From contig JAHQIW010005581.1 in assembly GCA_019055375.1 (NCBI GenBank), positions 62,001-126,000 of the forward strand: a DNA stretch of 64,000 bases, in the 5' to 3' direction. Numbering within the stretch: position 1 is the first letter of the stretch; each line of letters begins with the position of its first letter. This stretch comes from Parelaphostrongylus tenuis. Lineage: Eukaryota; Nematoda; Chromadorea; Rhabditida; Metastrongylidae. Shown in pieces: positions 52,905-64,000 of the stretch. The notes below the pieces were generated by a model, which was not told the DNA's origin, searched no databases, and was given only the letters and a program-made list of their open reading frames with translations. The position numbers and the translations under genes are program-made.

Positions 52905-53110
52905 TTTGCTGACTAGGTGTTCCTCAAATGGTCACACTGTGGCCTACCTGTCTCGCTAATATATTTGCCGCTATACACTTCAGAAGAGATTAAATAAACT
53001 GATTGAAAGGTATATCCATCATCAATCGTATAAACAGACCACAATAGAGAATAACATTGTTTCCTGCACTTGTGACATTCCAGTTGATAAAACACATTCC
53101 AGAAAAATCC
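52905..53110 (-). mobile_element. Penelope-like element fragment, GIY-YIG region
   Basis: On the minus strand FYQLECHKCRKQ and, after an apparent insertion, SGKYISETGRPQCDHLRNT. These are the Cys-containing lead-in and the 'YIGETGRPL' helix of Penelope-type GIY-YIG nucleases. Nearby 52160-52200 shares AGTTTGTCTACAATTCGATC with the fragment at 37720. Confidence 0.6.
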
Positions 53111-53360
53111 AAGTTATGGCGTTGAGCAAAATGCAAAAGAGTTGTGTGGGACTGCTTCGCACCAGTACACTGATTCCTGTTCCTAACAGTACACACCCTG
53201 ATAACATGCATCACCACTAGGCCAGCGCCTTCCCCGAAATCGTAAAATTGGCTCAAAACTTTCTCGCAATTGGGAGAGATGGAACTATGTTTGACTTAAT
53301 ATCAAGTTTAGTCTCTTTTGGTTTTGATTTTGGTCATCTTCTATAGCTTTTCTTTGAAAA

Positions 53361-53640
53361 GCTCGCATCTGGCGCAGTGCTTGGAGGTGCTTTGCTTTGC
53401 ACAATCTCAATGGTTCAATCTCGCGCTCGTGGCTCGCCGAGCCTTCCATCTATCTGGTTTCGTTAGATTGGTACCAAACTCGTTTGGTAGGATAAGCAGC
53501 ACTGACTGGTACACCGGTAGACCACTACGATTTATTGTTAGGCCAGGTATGCAGTCAATCACTTCCCGCGAGGCTAGAAATTGAAGACACATGCATGACG
53601 CATTTCCTCAAGGATTGATCAACGCGGAGAGCATTCTTAC
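53361..53640 (+). mobile_element. SINE family A copy
   Basis: TGGCGCAGTGCTTGGAGGTG (A-box region) and GGTTCAATCTCGCGCTCGTG (B-box), then the family body to GATTGATCAACGCGGAGAGC. A nearby inserted or attached unknown segment follows. Confidence 0.78.
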
Positions 53641-54443
53641 TGACATTATCTTTTATGGCTATGAGAGAACTTGGTTGAGTGGACTGCATGTCAAAATTTG
53701 ACTCTTCCAGATTCTGAGGAAGGAGATGCTGTCGGACGTGAGATATAAATATGACTGCAAAACTATGTATAAAAAGTAGGCTCAAAAAATTGTTAGCGAT
53801 GACTGAAATGCCACCGATTACTTTGAAGTGCCAAGTTAGTTCATAACCGTTTATATGACTGCCCGTATGCGACGCAAGAGTGTATAACATGCTCGAACGG
53901 TAGAGACGGCGATTCCATGGGTACGGGTGCAGTTTGTCCAGTCTCTTGTAAAGCGAGCGGCTATAAGGAAAGCGACACAACGAGAAGGCGCTGTTTCCGT
54001 GTGAAAGAACAAATAGTCGGTAAGCTCAAAGGTAAACCTAGCACCCCACTAAGCTCGCACAGAGCACAGACACACTAAGGGGAGGACTATGGATCAGAAA
54101 TCGTCATCCTCGCACAGGAATTTAGAACTTTTACGAGTAAGATATTTGGAGGACTTCGAATAGAATCGATAGTTACCAAATATGAACAGCAGGGGTGATT
54201 CCCTCGATATTACGTATGAAGTGGCACAGTAAATTAAAATGTTGTTATGATGTGAGCGGTGCAGCGGTAGTCAATGTGAACTCTATATGTTCGTTCTCCA
54301 CTTGGACAACCCAGTAGAAGATTCATAAAACGGTTATTATGTGTATAAGCTGTTTGCTCTTGATGCGAAAACATTTGGTTTGGCGACTTTTTTCTTAGAG
54401 ATGAAAATGTTTGGTTGACAAAGTTGAAGACTTCCTGATCTTC

Positions 54444-54482
54444 CAGGCGCTGATGGAAGAAAAACCGTCCGAATGTCAGCTG
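54444..54482 (+). ncRNA. Hammerhead-like motif H12, degenerate
   Basis: GGCG, CTGATGG, AAGAAAAACCGTCC, GAAT, GTC, AGCTG. The CTGATG and GTC are kept, while stem II has lost pairing. Confidence 0.3.
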
Positions 54483-55387
54483 TCCGAAAATAAATGTACT
54501 ATAACAGGCTCGTGTTCAGCTTAAAAAGAAAAAAAAATGAATTATTGAACAGTGCCGGCCTCAATATATAGTTGGCCTCAGAATTTAAAATTCGAAACTC
54601 CACAAAATTAAGAGTCTTAGTACGTTGGTCATGACTTACGTAAAAACTGAATATATATTGTAAATTTACTTATTAGCGCACACAACACTGGCAAGCGCCC
54701 CACGGTCAAATCAGAGAGGGTTTAGAAGGCCACGCCAATTTCCATGTAACGTGTTCTACTTCATTCATATCAGGCTTTATTCTTGACCTATTTCAGCTTT
54801 GATTCGTTTCATAGGAGAATACATAAGATGCCTCCTCTTTGTGATAGTATGCACTTCTATATGAGATTGATATTCACAAAGGTATTTTTTCGCCCTATGA
54901 GAGAATTCAAAAAATTACTTCGAGAAGTAAGATAAAGCGTAGCATATTGAAAACAGATAAAAATCTTGATAATGAAGAAGGGAAGAGGAGGCGGGAAAGT
55001 GCTGTGGTTAGTGATGCGGTGTATTGGGAGGCAAGGTGTTAAGTAAAGAAGTGGTCAATTCCCTCCCCCAACACTCTCTTGCAATCAATCAACAAACGCG
55101 TCAGTTCTGCTACCTCTAAAGTACAAGAATAAAAAAACATTTCGACAACATTTTAGGGCACTCTTGAGGGTGGCGAAATTCCCAAGCAATAGCCTAACAA
55201 CACGTGCAATATTCGAAACCTTTTGGAGGACGAATGCGTGGAAATGAATCGAATACGGGAAGTGCTGGGAACACACAGTACATTACGATGACAGATCGTA
55301 CAATTCAAAATGTACAGAACAATTTTTTAGCTTAGTATGATCTGTCTTTACAGTATGTGTTTCTTGACTATATGAACCTCAGCACCT

Positions 55388-55690
55388 CTAGCATTCAATC
55401 CGTTTCTTCTCCTTTTTGAACGTCGAAGAATACTGGTTGAGCGTGTATTCTAGCATTTTCGGGGAGAGCTTGACTGTGACGTTTCATAGGGCATTCACTG
55501 CTGACTCCGCTTGGCCACGGCGCTCCCAAAGCACGATTCATAGTATCACTTGTATCACCTGTCGTCCGTTGACCGTCGAGTGACTCGACCGGATGCCAAC
55601 GATAGTTCCGCTTTTCCCATCGCGTGCAAGAGAAGCCCAGTTGGTCTAGGAATTCGCTAAGCATCATAACCTTCTTCTAGGTTTTTTTTG
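55388..55690 (-). mobile_element. RTE LINE 3' end directly followed by SINE family B head
   Basis: On the minus strand, 55690-55545 reads as the last residues of the RTE ORF (LDQLGFSCTRWEKRNYRWHP, VESLDGQR) and its GGTGATACAAGTGATAC tail. Without a gap, a family B SINE follows (GGGAGCGCCGTGGCCAAGCG to GAGCGTGTATTCTAGC). Either a SINE inserted at the LINE tail or the two were retrotransposed together. Confidence 0.7.
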
Positions 55691-57160
55691 GTGAAAAAAT
55701 CGGACCATCGGCTTGTATGTTGACAATCCATGGTATAAAATAAAAGTAAACGTTAATCAATATTGACAATAATGGCAATAATCGTCAAATTAGTTGATTA
55801 ATAAAACGATTGAGACTGAATTAGTCGATTAATGAGGGGTAAATTCACAATAAAATGTGTATCACAAAATAAGGAGAACAAACCTTCTTTACTGGCTAAA
55901 TATTCTCACCAGCGCTTCACACCAGTATCTTTATATTTTTTAGTGCAGTATTTCCTCATCAATCACCCATAACACCTGCTCATCTCCAGCATAGGTCACA
56001 AAAGTTTCCATTTGTTCTTGCAAGCTGTAAAAATAACTGGCTGAGGTTAAATTTACCTTTCCGTCAGGTGGCTCCAACTGCCCAAAAAGTATCTAATTTC
56101 TCCCTGCATTCTTGTTAGGGAGCTTAATTTGTCGGGTGATGTTCATCTTATTCTGTCATTCACACCACGTACGACACAGGCTAACACTTGTATCGAAAGG
56201 CAGTTCATTATTGAAGAGACCTTACTACAGATATCTTTAATAAAAAAAAATTTCGTGCAGAAACTTTTGCAAGTTTCAAAGGTTTCGTCGACACTTCAAG
56301 TGCGACAGGGTCACGGAACCAGCCGCACGCCGCCACACTCGCCACGAAAACTCCATTACATTAGCCAGGGCGTTTAGCTATGTCGGCCATAACGAGGGAG
56401 GTTGCTGGTTCCACCTCTTTCACAGCCATCTTCTGTGTTCTTTCGGTTACACTTCAAGTGTATCATATCACTAACACATCATATCAAACCATATTCATAT
56501 CATAACACCGTAACACAAGCAATTTATTTACTCAAACCGTTCATTCAGCAATCTATTTCGTACCAGCAAGTATCAGCAAGAACGTTTTTCTGCTATAATA
56601 ATCACGTATATAAAAGAACTTTCAGTACTAATCAATGCCAAAAGCTCTGCTGTGAAGCGTCGTGTTAGGCGATTGGACCAGTAACCTTCTTCGAGATGGC
56701 CGATATCACTAACCACTCGAGGCTATACAATGCTTGCCGCCACAAGCGGAGGCGGACGAGACTAGCACCGTGTTCATGTCGTACCCCAAGGGTTGATATG
56801 AGAGTCACAATAAATAGGATTACAAAACATGTTAAACTCTTCTCCGCATCGCTCTCGACAGTGTTATATGTTCTTCGAAAACAAGTTTGCTGTAATATTG
56901 ACTTTGAGGAAAATCTCAAACTTTTACGGACTTTAAGGGGTCATTATGACCCTCAGCTGGGCACGTCGTTCGAAACGAAGATTGGTGCGAGCTGCATTAG
57001 ATATTAGGGTTATTTAAGTTTTCAAAGGAGCATTATTAACAAAGACGCTAATGCTATCCAAAATCTTGTCTTTTCAGAGAGAAAAACCACATCCTTACGA
57101 AAAGGAGTGTTTTTGCAGTTTATGTTAAACATTTTTTCTTATCTTCTTGGTATTTTTATA
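55690..57160. other. No gene seen
   Basis: AT-rich DNA without conserved coding blocks. Short open frames on both strands show no family features. Confidence 0.4.
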
Positions 57161-57520
57161 CTAAACAGACAGTTTCAAAAATCTTGACTTCTGTCTGATT
57201 AGGAGGAAACAAATTAAAAACCGAACTCATTCGCTGAAGAGTCGTACTTTTTTAGTTAGCCGTTTAACTGAGAGTATCTTTAAAAACGGAGGAAAAATTC
57301 CTAATTGAGTAACAAATATCGATCGTACCGCCTCGCCGCGCTACTGCCACGCCTCCTACCACTGCCCTCGTCTATTCGAATAGCCGATAAACTACGTTGC
57401 CAAAAATGTAAAACTTGACTTTATTTTTCCTGTTGGACTGTATCTCCAGAAAATAAGCGCATTACTAGAATCAAGAACATCAGGCAATTTCTAACAATCT
57501 GAAGTAAGAGCTCTGCTCGG
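57160..57520. repeat. Family E element, partial, inverted relative to 45925-46810
   Basis: TTGCCAAAAATGTAAAAC, the GATAAACTACG block and AATAAGCGCATTACTAGAAT correspond in reverse to 46330-46480. AACTCATTCGCTGAAGAG matches the left arm at 45945. Confidence 0.55.
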
Positions 57521-57789
57521 GAAGGTTAAGCGCTTGACTCTTTCAGGACCACCACTTGTCATCGCGACGTGCAGTAGAAATCGCAGACGATGTGCGATTT
57601 TTGTTATTTGATTGGGGTTTTTCACAATTTTGGAAGTAGATCTAGTGTTTCTTGTGATAGATCAGTTTAGGGGGATACACGTACAGCACGTTCCCATGCG
57701 CAAGTACTGGCACAACTCTCATGCGCACCGGACGATTCCCACACAGTATTGTGATGGACCCAATGGATGGCTCATCAAATAAGGGCTGA

Positions 57790-58440
57790 GACCTTTACAC
57801 CGTCAATGGGTATACTAGTATTGATCTTGCCGAGGGCTTGTTGCAGAAAAAAGCGCACTGATTGGGAAGTGCAGAAAGAATAGGCGAGAATTACCTAATG
57901 AATTTATGCAGCACCAAATGGAGAAGGTGTACACAATGGTCGTACAGAATAAGAAAGGCGTAATGGTGCTCAGACGGAATGAAAAGGGAGATGTTGTGAT
58001 AATGAGATGTTGTGACAAGAGAGATGTTTTGTCTTCCACAGTGCACGTGCCCACTAGCGATCCAATGACGAGGATATTTGAGGTCGTGCATGGTTACAAC
58101 AAGCACAAGTTTCCTATGGATTTTACAGCCCAAATTGCTGCTTGTTGTGATCATACACCAGGAATACATGGTGGGAATTTACATGTGTAAATGGCAGTGC
58201 ATTTCATTGCATGTTGCTTCACAGTATCGAATTTTACCGTTTAGGTACATCCGCCTCTCTTCCACCTGATGACGCTTATGTGCCTCATGAAGGCGTAGAA
58301 AATCTACAAAGAACACGCGAAAAAAATTCGTTCATCGATTTTAAGGTGGAGATATCTCAAATACTTGCAAGACCATATCGCTTGACAGCCGACACCCAGG
58401 CGTATTGTAGAAGTCACTTTTCCACGATATGGACGTGATG
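57790..58440 (+). pseudogene. piggyBac-like transposase fragment
   Basis: YTVNGYTSIDLAEGLLQKK, then after a one-base shift ALIGKCRKNRRELPNEF, VVQNKKGVMVLRRNEKG and CDKRDVL. Order and wording match the 'FFTS.PLA..LL', 'GT.R.NRR.LP' and 'WKDKR.V..LST' blocks of piggyBac transposases and PGBD proteins. The upstream catalytic core is missing and the downstream part is unclear, so this is a dead fragment. Confidence 0.7.
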
Positions 58441-59800
58441 TTGGATCTCATAGAAAATTGATACTATTTGTAAGTGGCTGCATGTGCTCGAGGCAATACT
58501 AAACGATAAACACGAGGTGCACTCAATCTAAGCAGTATCTCTATTTACATTGTTTCAATACTGCTCATCGGAGATGTGTCCTTAGGCATTATGGCGTTCG
58601 ACAAGATGCATAATTTGGCTCGAACAATCATGTTGTATAATACTGTAGACAATAATGATGAGAATTGATTATTTTAAAACTTGATGTTTATTATCTCAGA
58701 ACGCATGAATTATTGGATGTAACAAGCAAAATTCTATGCAACACGGGTAAATGATGGCCGGTACTGATATTTAGGGTGAACTGCTAATGCTCGATGCTTT
58801 ATAAATATTGTTTGCTGAATCAATATTTTGAGCAAAAGATTGACAATATCATTGGAAGATTTTCTTGAAAAATTTGGGTCAGAAATATCCGTGTTCTCCA
58901 TAAAAGGGGTCTACAAAATGATGACTGTAAGCTTTATGAAGGCTTATTACGACTACGTACTAAAAGTCACACTCTGAAAGCTTCTTAGAAAAGTCATACA
59001 CTGTTGATTCAAAACTTTGCATATTGTCAGAAAATAAGGAGTAAGAAACGGAGATACGCTGTTTCCCAATTAGTGTGGCCTTCGTCTTGAAAAGAAGGAA
59101 TTTTCAAGAGACGTGGGAGCTTTTTTCATAACAAAAAGACTTTTATGAGGCTTTCAGCAAAATGTCATCTTTTTCTGATCATAAATTATTTCCAGCGTGC
59201 AAATTTCATTGCACAATTATCAATTACTTACTGTGAAGTTCAAGCGACGAGCTGTTCACTCAAAGCGTAACACACGCACTTAATTCCTTGCTACAGCGCA
59301 CTAAAAACTCAAGTAAAAAAATACAAATTGGTTTACAGAATCTACACCTCTTGAGCTATTGAACGATTATTGAAAATCTGTTGTAGTGCCAGGTATGAAC
59401 GATGGCGAGGCACGTAAATCACTCGGAAGACAAAACGCATTTTTCATCATTACAGCGCTTTGGAAACTTATCATTGTCAATGAATTTAAAAAGTAGCTTA
59501 TATTTACAGTCGCCATATTTCAAGCTAGCTATCAAATAGTTGCTAAAACTTTAGTGATAAGCTTTGTTCGGTGAAAAGATCATGCAATCACGGGTGCAAA
59601 TCACACTGCATTCCGAGGAAAAAATCGCAATTTTCTCTTAGTTGTTACGGCCCACCAGAAAAGTGATTTCTAAAGTCAGACATATCATCAGAATCGAAAT
59701 TTTCTCGGCTATTGAATGACTGCTCAAAGCCTGGTAAAAAGTTTGTGCTCGACGAGAAAGTCACGAAATGCACGTGTACTATGAGTGACACACATGGTCC
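58441..59800. other. No gene seen
   Basis: AT-rich sequence with no recognisable coding, RNA or element ends. Confidence 0.4.
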
Positions 59801-61400
59801 TGAAAGGATTAAATCAAAAGACCAGAGAAAGACTAAAAGAGCTTTTTGAAAAGCAAATACATTTTTTAGTTTTTTGAAACTTGTGCTATAATTTGAGAAT
59901 TTGAGTACTAGTACTCTAAGGGAGGAGTTTTGTTCAGCGAAATATAAACGAGATGGAAGGAAAAACACGTGGTTTATGAAAGATAATTTAATTTTTTTAA
60001 TGTTATAGCGCCATAAAGCGGTGTTTTGAAGAAGCGGCGACGTGGGGCTGTAGCCACAAGTCTCAGCTCTTGAATGGTTAGAACACTCCTATGGAAATTT
60101 TCTTTCTAATGAATGAGGTCGGTTTTTCACTTGTTCTCTCACAAACAGTAAGAACCGATTTCAATTTTCATAGTAAGCTCATTGTGTGGAAAGATTTCTA
60201 TACCACGATCCACTAAGAGATGGTGGATAACGTTTTGCTATCGCAGTTCATTTCTTCTAATTCACAGTGGATTTTTGGGAATATATAGTTAGATTTCAAT
60301 TCTTACAAACTTTTTCAGTAATGAAAAATAAAAAATCATTGAAAGAACTTTTGTACACGTATTTCTAAAAAAATTACGCCCCTGTGTCTTAAACATCTTT
60401 ACTTTTAAAAACAATTTCTGTCGCATGCAATCGCATTCCAAGAATTGCGCTGGTGACCCCCTAGTTTTTTCTAGAAAAGACTTATTCCACTAAATTATTA
60501 GTAGTCGTTCGATAGCTGAAATAAAGTGAATTTGAAATATGTATTTTATTTCTTGAAGGGTTTGTTTGTGGCGATGTAGCAGTCGAAATAAAATTTTGTT
60601 CCATATTTGAAGATTCTTAGCCGAATAACGTATCTTCTATGAACAACAATTAACCACTCGATATTGCAAATCTCAAAAATTTCGAAGACGTAAATAGTTT
60701 TTGAAGAGATCCCCTCAAAGCACTGATACAGTAGGCGCGACATAAACCCCAGGTTTCCGCTCTTTTGTAACATGTCGATTAACTGCAAAACGTGATCTTC
60801 TTCTGACTGCTACAGTACGATAAGTAGCTCTTTTTTAAAAATAATGTTACTATAGAAATCGTCGAGATCTAAGGTGTCGAACAATTAGTAAAATTCTAGC
60901 AAAAATCTCTACTTAGTGAGAATGCTTGAATGCGTAAGATATTTCTATTTTCATTGATAGAACTTATTAAAGAAGCCATTTGGAAATAATGTACAACATC
61001 AAAATTTTCAAGGTTTTAGCTATCGAATGGCTATTGGAACTTTTAACAAAACAGAAAACTGCTTTTTTTAGAGAGATCAAAGCATGATACGGACATCAAA
61101 ATGATTCAAGTTTGAGAAACTAAGACTTCTTTCAGCTGTCACAGCGCTTAAGGAGTTCTTTCCAAAAACCAAACACACGTTGAAATTGTTAAGATTTTCC
61201 CTATCTAATCATATTTGATAGTTTATGAACAAAACTTGATTGGACGAGAAATGCTTGAATGTGAAACAAAATCTGATTTCGATTGTTCAGGGCAAAAAGA
61301 GGCCATTTTAAAAATGTATTTCTCACATTCACATGGTTTTAGTTACTGAATGGCTATTAAAACATTTTACGAAGGTAAAAGATATATTTTCACAATAGAT
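59800..61400. repeat. Cluster of family E and related diverged repeats
   Basis: 59800-60170 matches 46070-46210 (inverted) and 46690-46800. From 60500 to 61400 a related unit containing TAGCTATCGAATGGCTATTG, GCTTGAATGTGAAACAAAA and GATTTCGATTGTTC recurs several times. A segment at 36180-36370 resembles 60546-60690 even at the translated level, but this reflects shared repeat DNA, not a gene. Confidence 0.45.
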
Positions 61401-62689
61401 TTTGAACATTGTGGAGATAAGGGAATGGATAGCTATACCTCCATTCCTTCTTCGCATACCATAACTATGAAAAAAGAATTTTAACGAAATTACGCATTGA
61501 TCTAAAAAGTGGGAAAATGAAATGCATAATAATTGAAAAAATGTGGACGAATGTCGATGAAGCAGGATTGCATGCAATAAGCAGCACTATTTTTGACGAA
61601 CTATTCATTGTTTTCCAATTTTCAGCCAGTATAATGAATTTCTAGTAGTTTATGCATTAGTGTGCATGAGAGCTGGAAGAAGTGAAAGATAAATTTGATT
61701 GAGTTGTGGGCAAGTATGAATAAAATATCATAGAAATGTTCTATGAAGGGTCTTATAGGCTTTTCAATGAATACGTGAGTTTTCTCTTCAAAATTCTGGA
61801 TAAAAATGGAGTAATTAGGTTATTTCCGTAAAAATACCTTATTGAAGTCTGTTTCATCAAATTTGATTATTTAGTGGCACGAAAATCCCATTTAATGACG
61901 AAAGAAGTATAAATGTTATTAGAGAAACACCACATTAGCATATGAGCACGCGACGGCGGCCTTTCTTCGCAGCCGTTCGAGGTGCCCGGCAGCCGAAATT
62001 GGCGCCGTCCGCAAAGAAGTGAACCTTTATAGAGTTCACATTCATCAATTTGAGGAGTACTTAATTATAACTGCAACCTATCATTTTTTGCCCAAAAATT
62101 TTTTAGCACTCCAACTTATAAGATCAACATCGATCAACAGCAATTTACCTTCATTCATGTGTAAAACCGCTTAGCAATGCACCTTTGTTGCATCGGATTT
62201 GTACTCAGTACTATCAACAACTAGTGATTTTGCTTTTTAGTAGGCCATAACTTGATTTCCGATGGTTTGAAAAATGAAGATATCATTTTTCTCTTTGATT
62301 TAGAAAAGCCTTTCAAGTGCGCAGTGTTCATTTCTCTCAATTATCCACATTTTCATTAGAATGACATTTTTTGAAAATGACAAGGCATTTATTCAAATTT
62401 CGTGTTTTTGTAACCTATCTCGTGGGAGTGAGAGCATTTTACACATTCATCATTGCCGCCAAAGCGACTTATCAACTTTATAATCAATTTCTTTCCTGTA
62501 ACTGAACATTACTTCGCCTCAAACACTCCCGTCGTTATCGAATAAAAAGGGAAGAACTTTGATGGCAACACTTTTCTTCGCCCACTCACCGAACATTCCT
62601 TCATTAGTATGCTCTTGATGAACTAGGGTTCATCAAAATGCAATATCAACCACAGTTTTGAAAACTTTCTTCCTTCGGATCCTGAGAAA

Positions 62690-63080
62690 ATCAAGTCGAC
62701 TAACAGACGTTGGTAGAGAGTTGTAATCTCATCAATTAATCTCGACAATGACGTCGCATGCCAATCTAAGAAATCCTTCGTCGATAAACTCAACTACGAG
62801 ATGGACATCAAGCTCTTCAAGCACAAGAAGCACTGCTCCAGGCGAGAGGTACTGGATGAGGAGACGACATTGATGGTGCTCACGAACAAGTGTGCGCGCC
62901 TCATCCCATCTGAAACACAAGATGAAACTCATCCGTGGCACACGCAAATACTTCATGGCCCGGGTACATCACTGAAGTGTACTGGAGAATGAAGATCCGT
63001 CCACACAAGAAGGATCACATCTAGAGCTCTTTAATTACATCGCGCGCCTACCCGCCCACATGCTCGAGGAGCCAGTTGAC
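62690..63080. other. GC-richer block with open frames on both strands, unidentified
   Basis: This 390-bp block is richer in GC than its flanks and has frames open on + (VDKLNYEMDIKLFKHKKHCS) and - (LLIQYLSPGAVLLVLEELDV). I recognise neither. It could be a decayed exon, a processed pseudogene or an unfamiliar transposon. Confidence 0.3.
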
Positions 63081-63274
63081 GAAAGCAATGAGGACACACA
63101 TTAGTGGAATTGCAACTCTTCACAGTAGCCAACTCACAGTCTGCTCAATCCGATTTGCAGCCTTGTCAAGTCAACACTCTGCGCTAGTAGATTTCCATCA
63201 AATAATTCTCTGCATACCTTTTGTTTCGAGTGTTTTTGTGAAATCGCTCAAAACAATATGTGACATGCTAATAT

Positions 63275-63320
63275 AATTTGAGCCTTTCGTGAGGCTTGTT
63301 ATGCCACTTATGAAAGAGAA
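63275..63320 (+). repeat. Foldback-family arm fragment
   Basis: TTTGAGCCTTTCGTGAGGCT then TGTTATGCCACTTATG matches the arms at 10725 and 23740. The hammerhead-like part is absent here. Confidence 0.45.
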
Positions 63321-63608
63321 AGGATAAGGCTCTTAGTGTTGCTCAACGCCAGAGGGGCATGCCAGGAATTTGTCTTCAATTTTTAAAATTCATTCAAATT
63401 GATTGGATGCAAAATCTGGTCTTTACAATGACACGTGGTGGGCTTTCACTTTATGAAGTCAGTGTTGCCTTTCCTCCCAGACAAGTCGGCAGCCAGTCCG
63501 GTAGCAACTTATCGACCCCGTAGGAATGGGTAATTGGTGAGCTGAGGTCGAATCATCGATGTTGTGTGCAATGCAGAGCACCTCTAACTATTGCATCACA
63601 CGTTTGAT
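63320..63608 (-). mobile_element. SINE family A copy
   Basis: Minus strand from the GTGTGATGCAATAGTTAGAG head through AATCATCGATGTTGTGTG-type sequence (in reverse) and GACTTGTCTGGGAGGAAAGG to GTTGAGCAACACTAAGAGCC. It matches 47651-47944 throughout. Confidence 0.75.
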
Positions 63609-63784
63609 TCTTACTTAAAACATTATAACACTGCTGAAATGCATAGTAAATAAAGAAAAAAACTGAATAATACACTTTGAGAAGCTGTCGATTTAAGTAA
63701 TGTCAATATGTGCTCAATCGATCAAGCTCGTCAGAGGTTGGTTGCTGGCAACTGCTATACGATTACCGGAAAAAGTGCAACAGA

Positions 63785-63850
63785 GCAGTGGCATCGGTGA
63801 TGTAGTGGTAGCACGCGGCCCTGATATGGGTGAAACGTGGCTTCTAATAG
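63785..63850 (+). repeat. tRNA-like SINE head
   Basis: GGTGATGTAGTGGTAGCACG resembles a tRNA A-box region (Gly-like). No convincing B-box follows, so no tRNA gene is called. Confidence 0.35.
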
Positions 63851-64000
63851 TTTGATTTCACTGTGTCACTCAGACGTGTCTCGTCACCGCATGAAGCACC
63901 ACACTTCGCTCCACTTTACTTGACCTGTCTCACATTTTTTAAATATTTCTTACTGTGCTAGTTCCAGCACTGTAGCTACGTTTTTTTTAAACTTTGCTCG

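Noticed and set aside
53555..53980. 141-codon minus-strand open frame
   Set aside because: It begins in SINE A sequence and continues into unconserved DNA; no family features.

Overview
This is a stretch of animal nuclear genome, most likely from a nematode, and the repeat content fits a hookworm-like strongylid. Almost every splice acceptor I could place reads TTTTCAG or a close variant, which is the nematode consensus. Exons are short, several introns are about 60 to 300 bp, and the two conserved genes are metazoan. The clade is inferred; no species marker is present.

Two protein genes lie tail to tail. On the + strand, 695-8858 is a complete 15-exon GUF1 gene, the mitochondrial LepA/EF4 back-translocase GTPase. 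Every exon phase joins without a break, giving about 661 residues. On the - strand, 51685-11348 is a TRPC-type cation channel gene of about 27 exons. I rebuilt it by matching splice sites and reading phase. It has N-terminal ankyrin repeats, six membrane segments, an LFW pore motif, an EWKFAR TRP box and a C-terminal coiled-coil region with a stop codon. All junction phases agree except for one single-base frame break inside exon 5, an ankyrin exon. The two 3' ends are 2.5 kb apart. The TRPC 5' end is uncertain and may extend beyond 51.7 kb.

Everything else is introns and intergenic DNA full of old mobile elements. These include at least seven copies of a tRNA-derived SINE (family A), a tRNA-Ser/Leu-headed SINE (family B), a third SINE that sits once as a hairpin (family C), 3' ends of an RTE-type LINE, five decayed mariner copies from several lineages, a piggyBac-like fragment, Penelope-like GIY-YIG fragments, and two kinds of long-inverted-repeat elements. 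Right of 51.7 kb I found no host gene.

The most interesting signal is a short motif scattered on both strands, reading CTGANGA, a GC-rich hairpin, GAAAC, then GTC or GTA. This is the layout of a hammerhead ribozyme core with a minimal stem III. At least twelve copies, in varied states of decay, occur in the window, two of them close to Penelope-like GIY-YIG remnants. Hammerhead motifs are known from Penelope-like elements, so this may be a nematode family of ribozyme-carrying retroelements.
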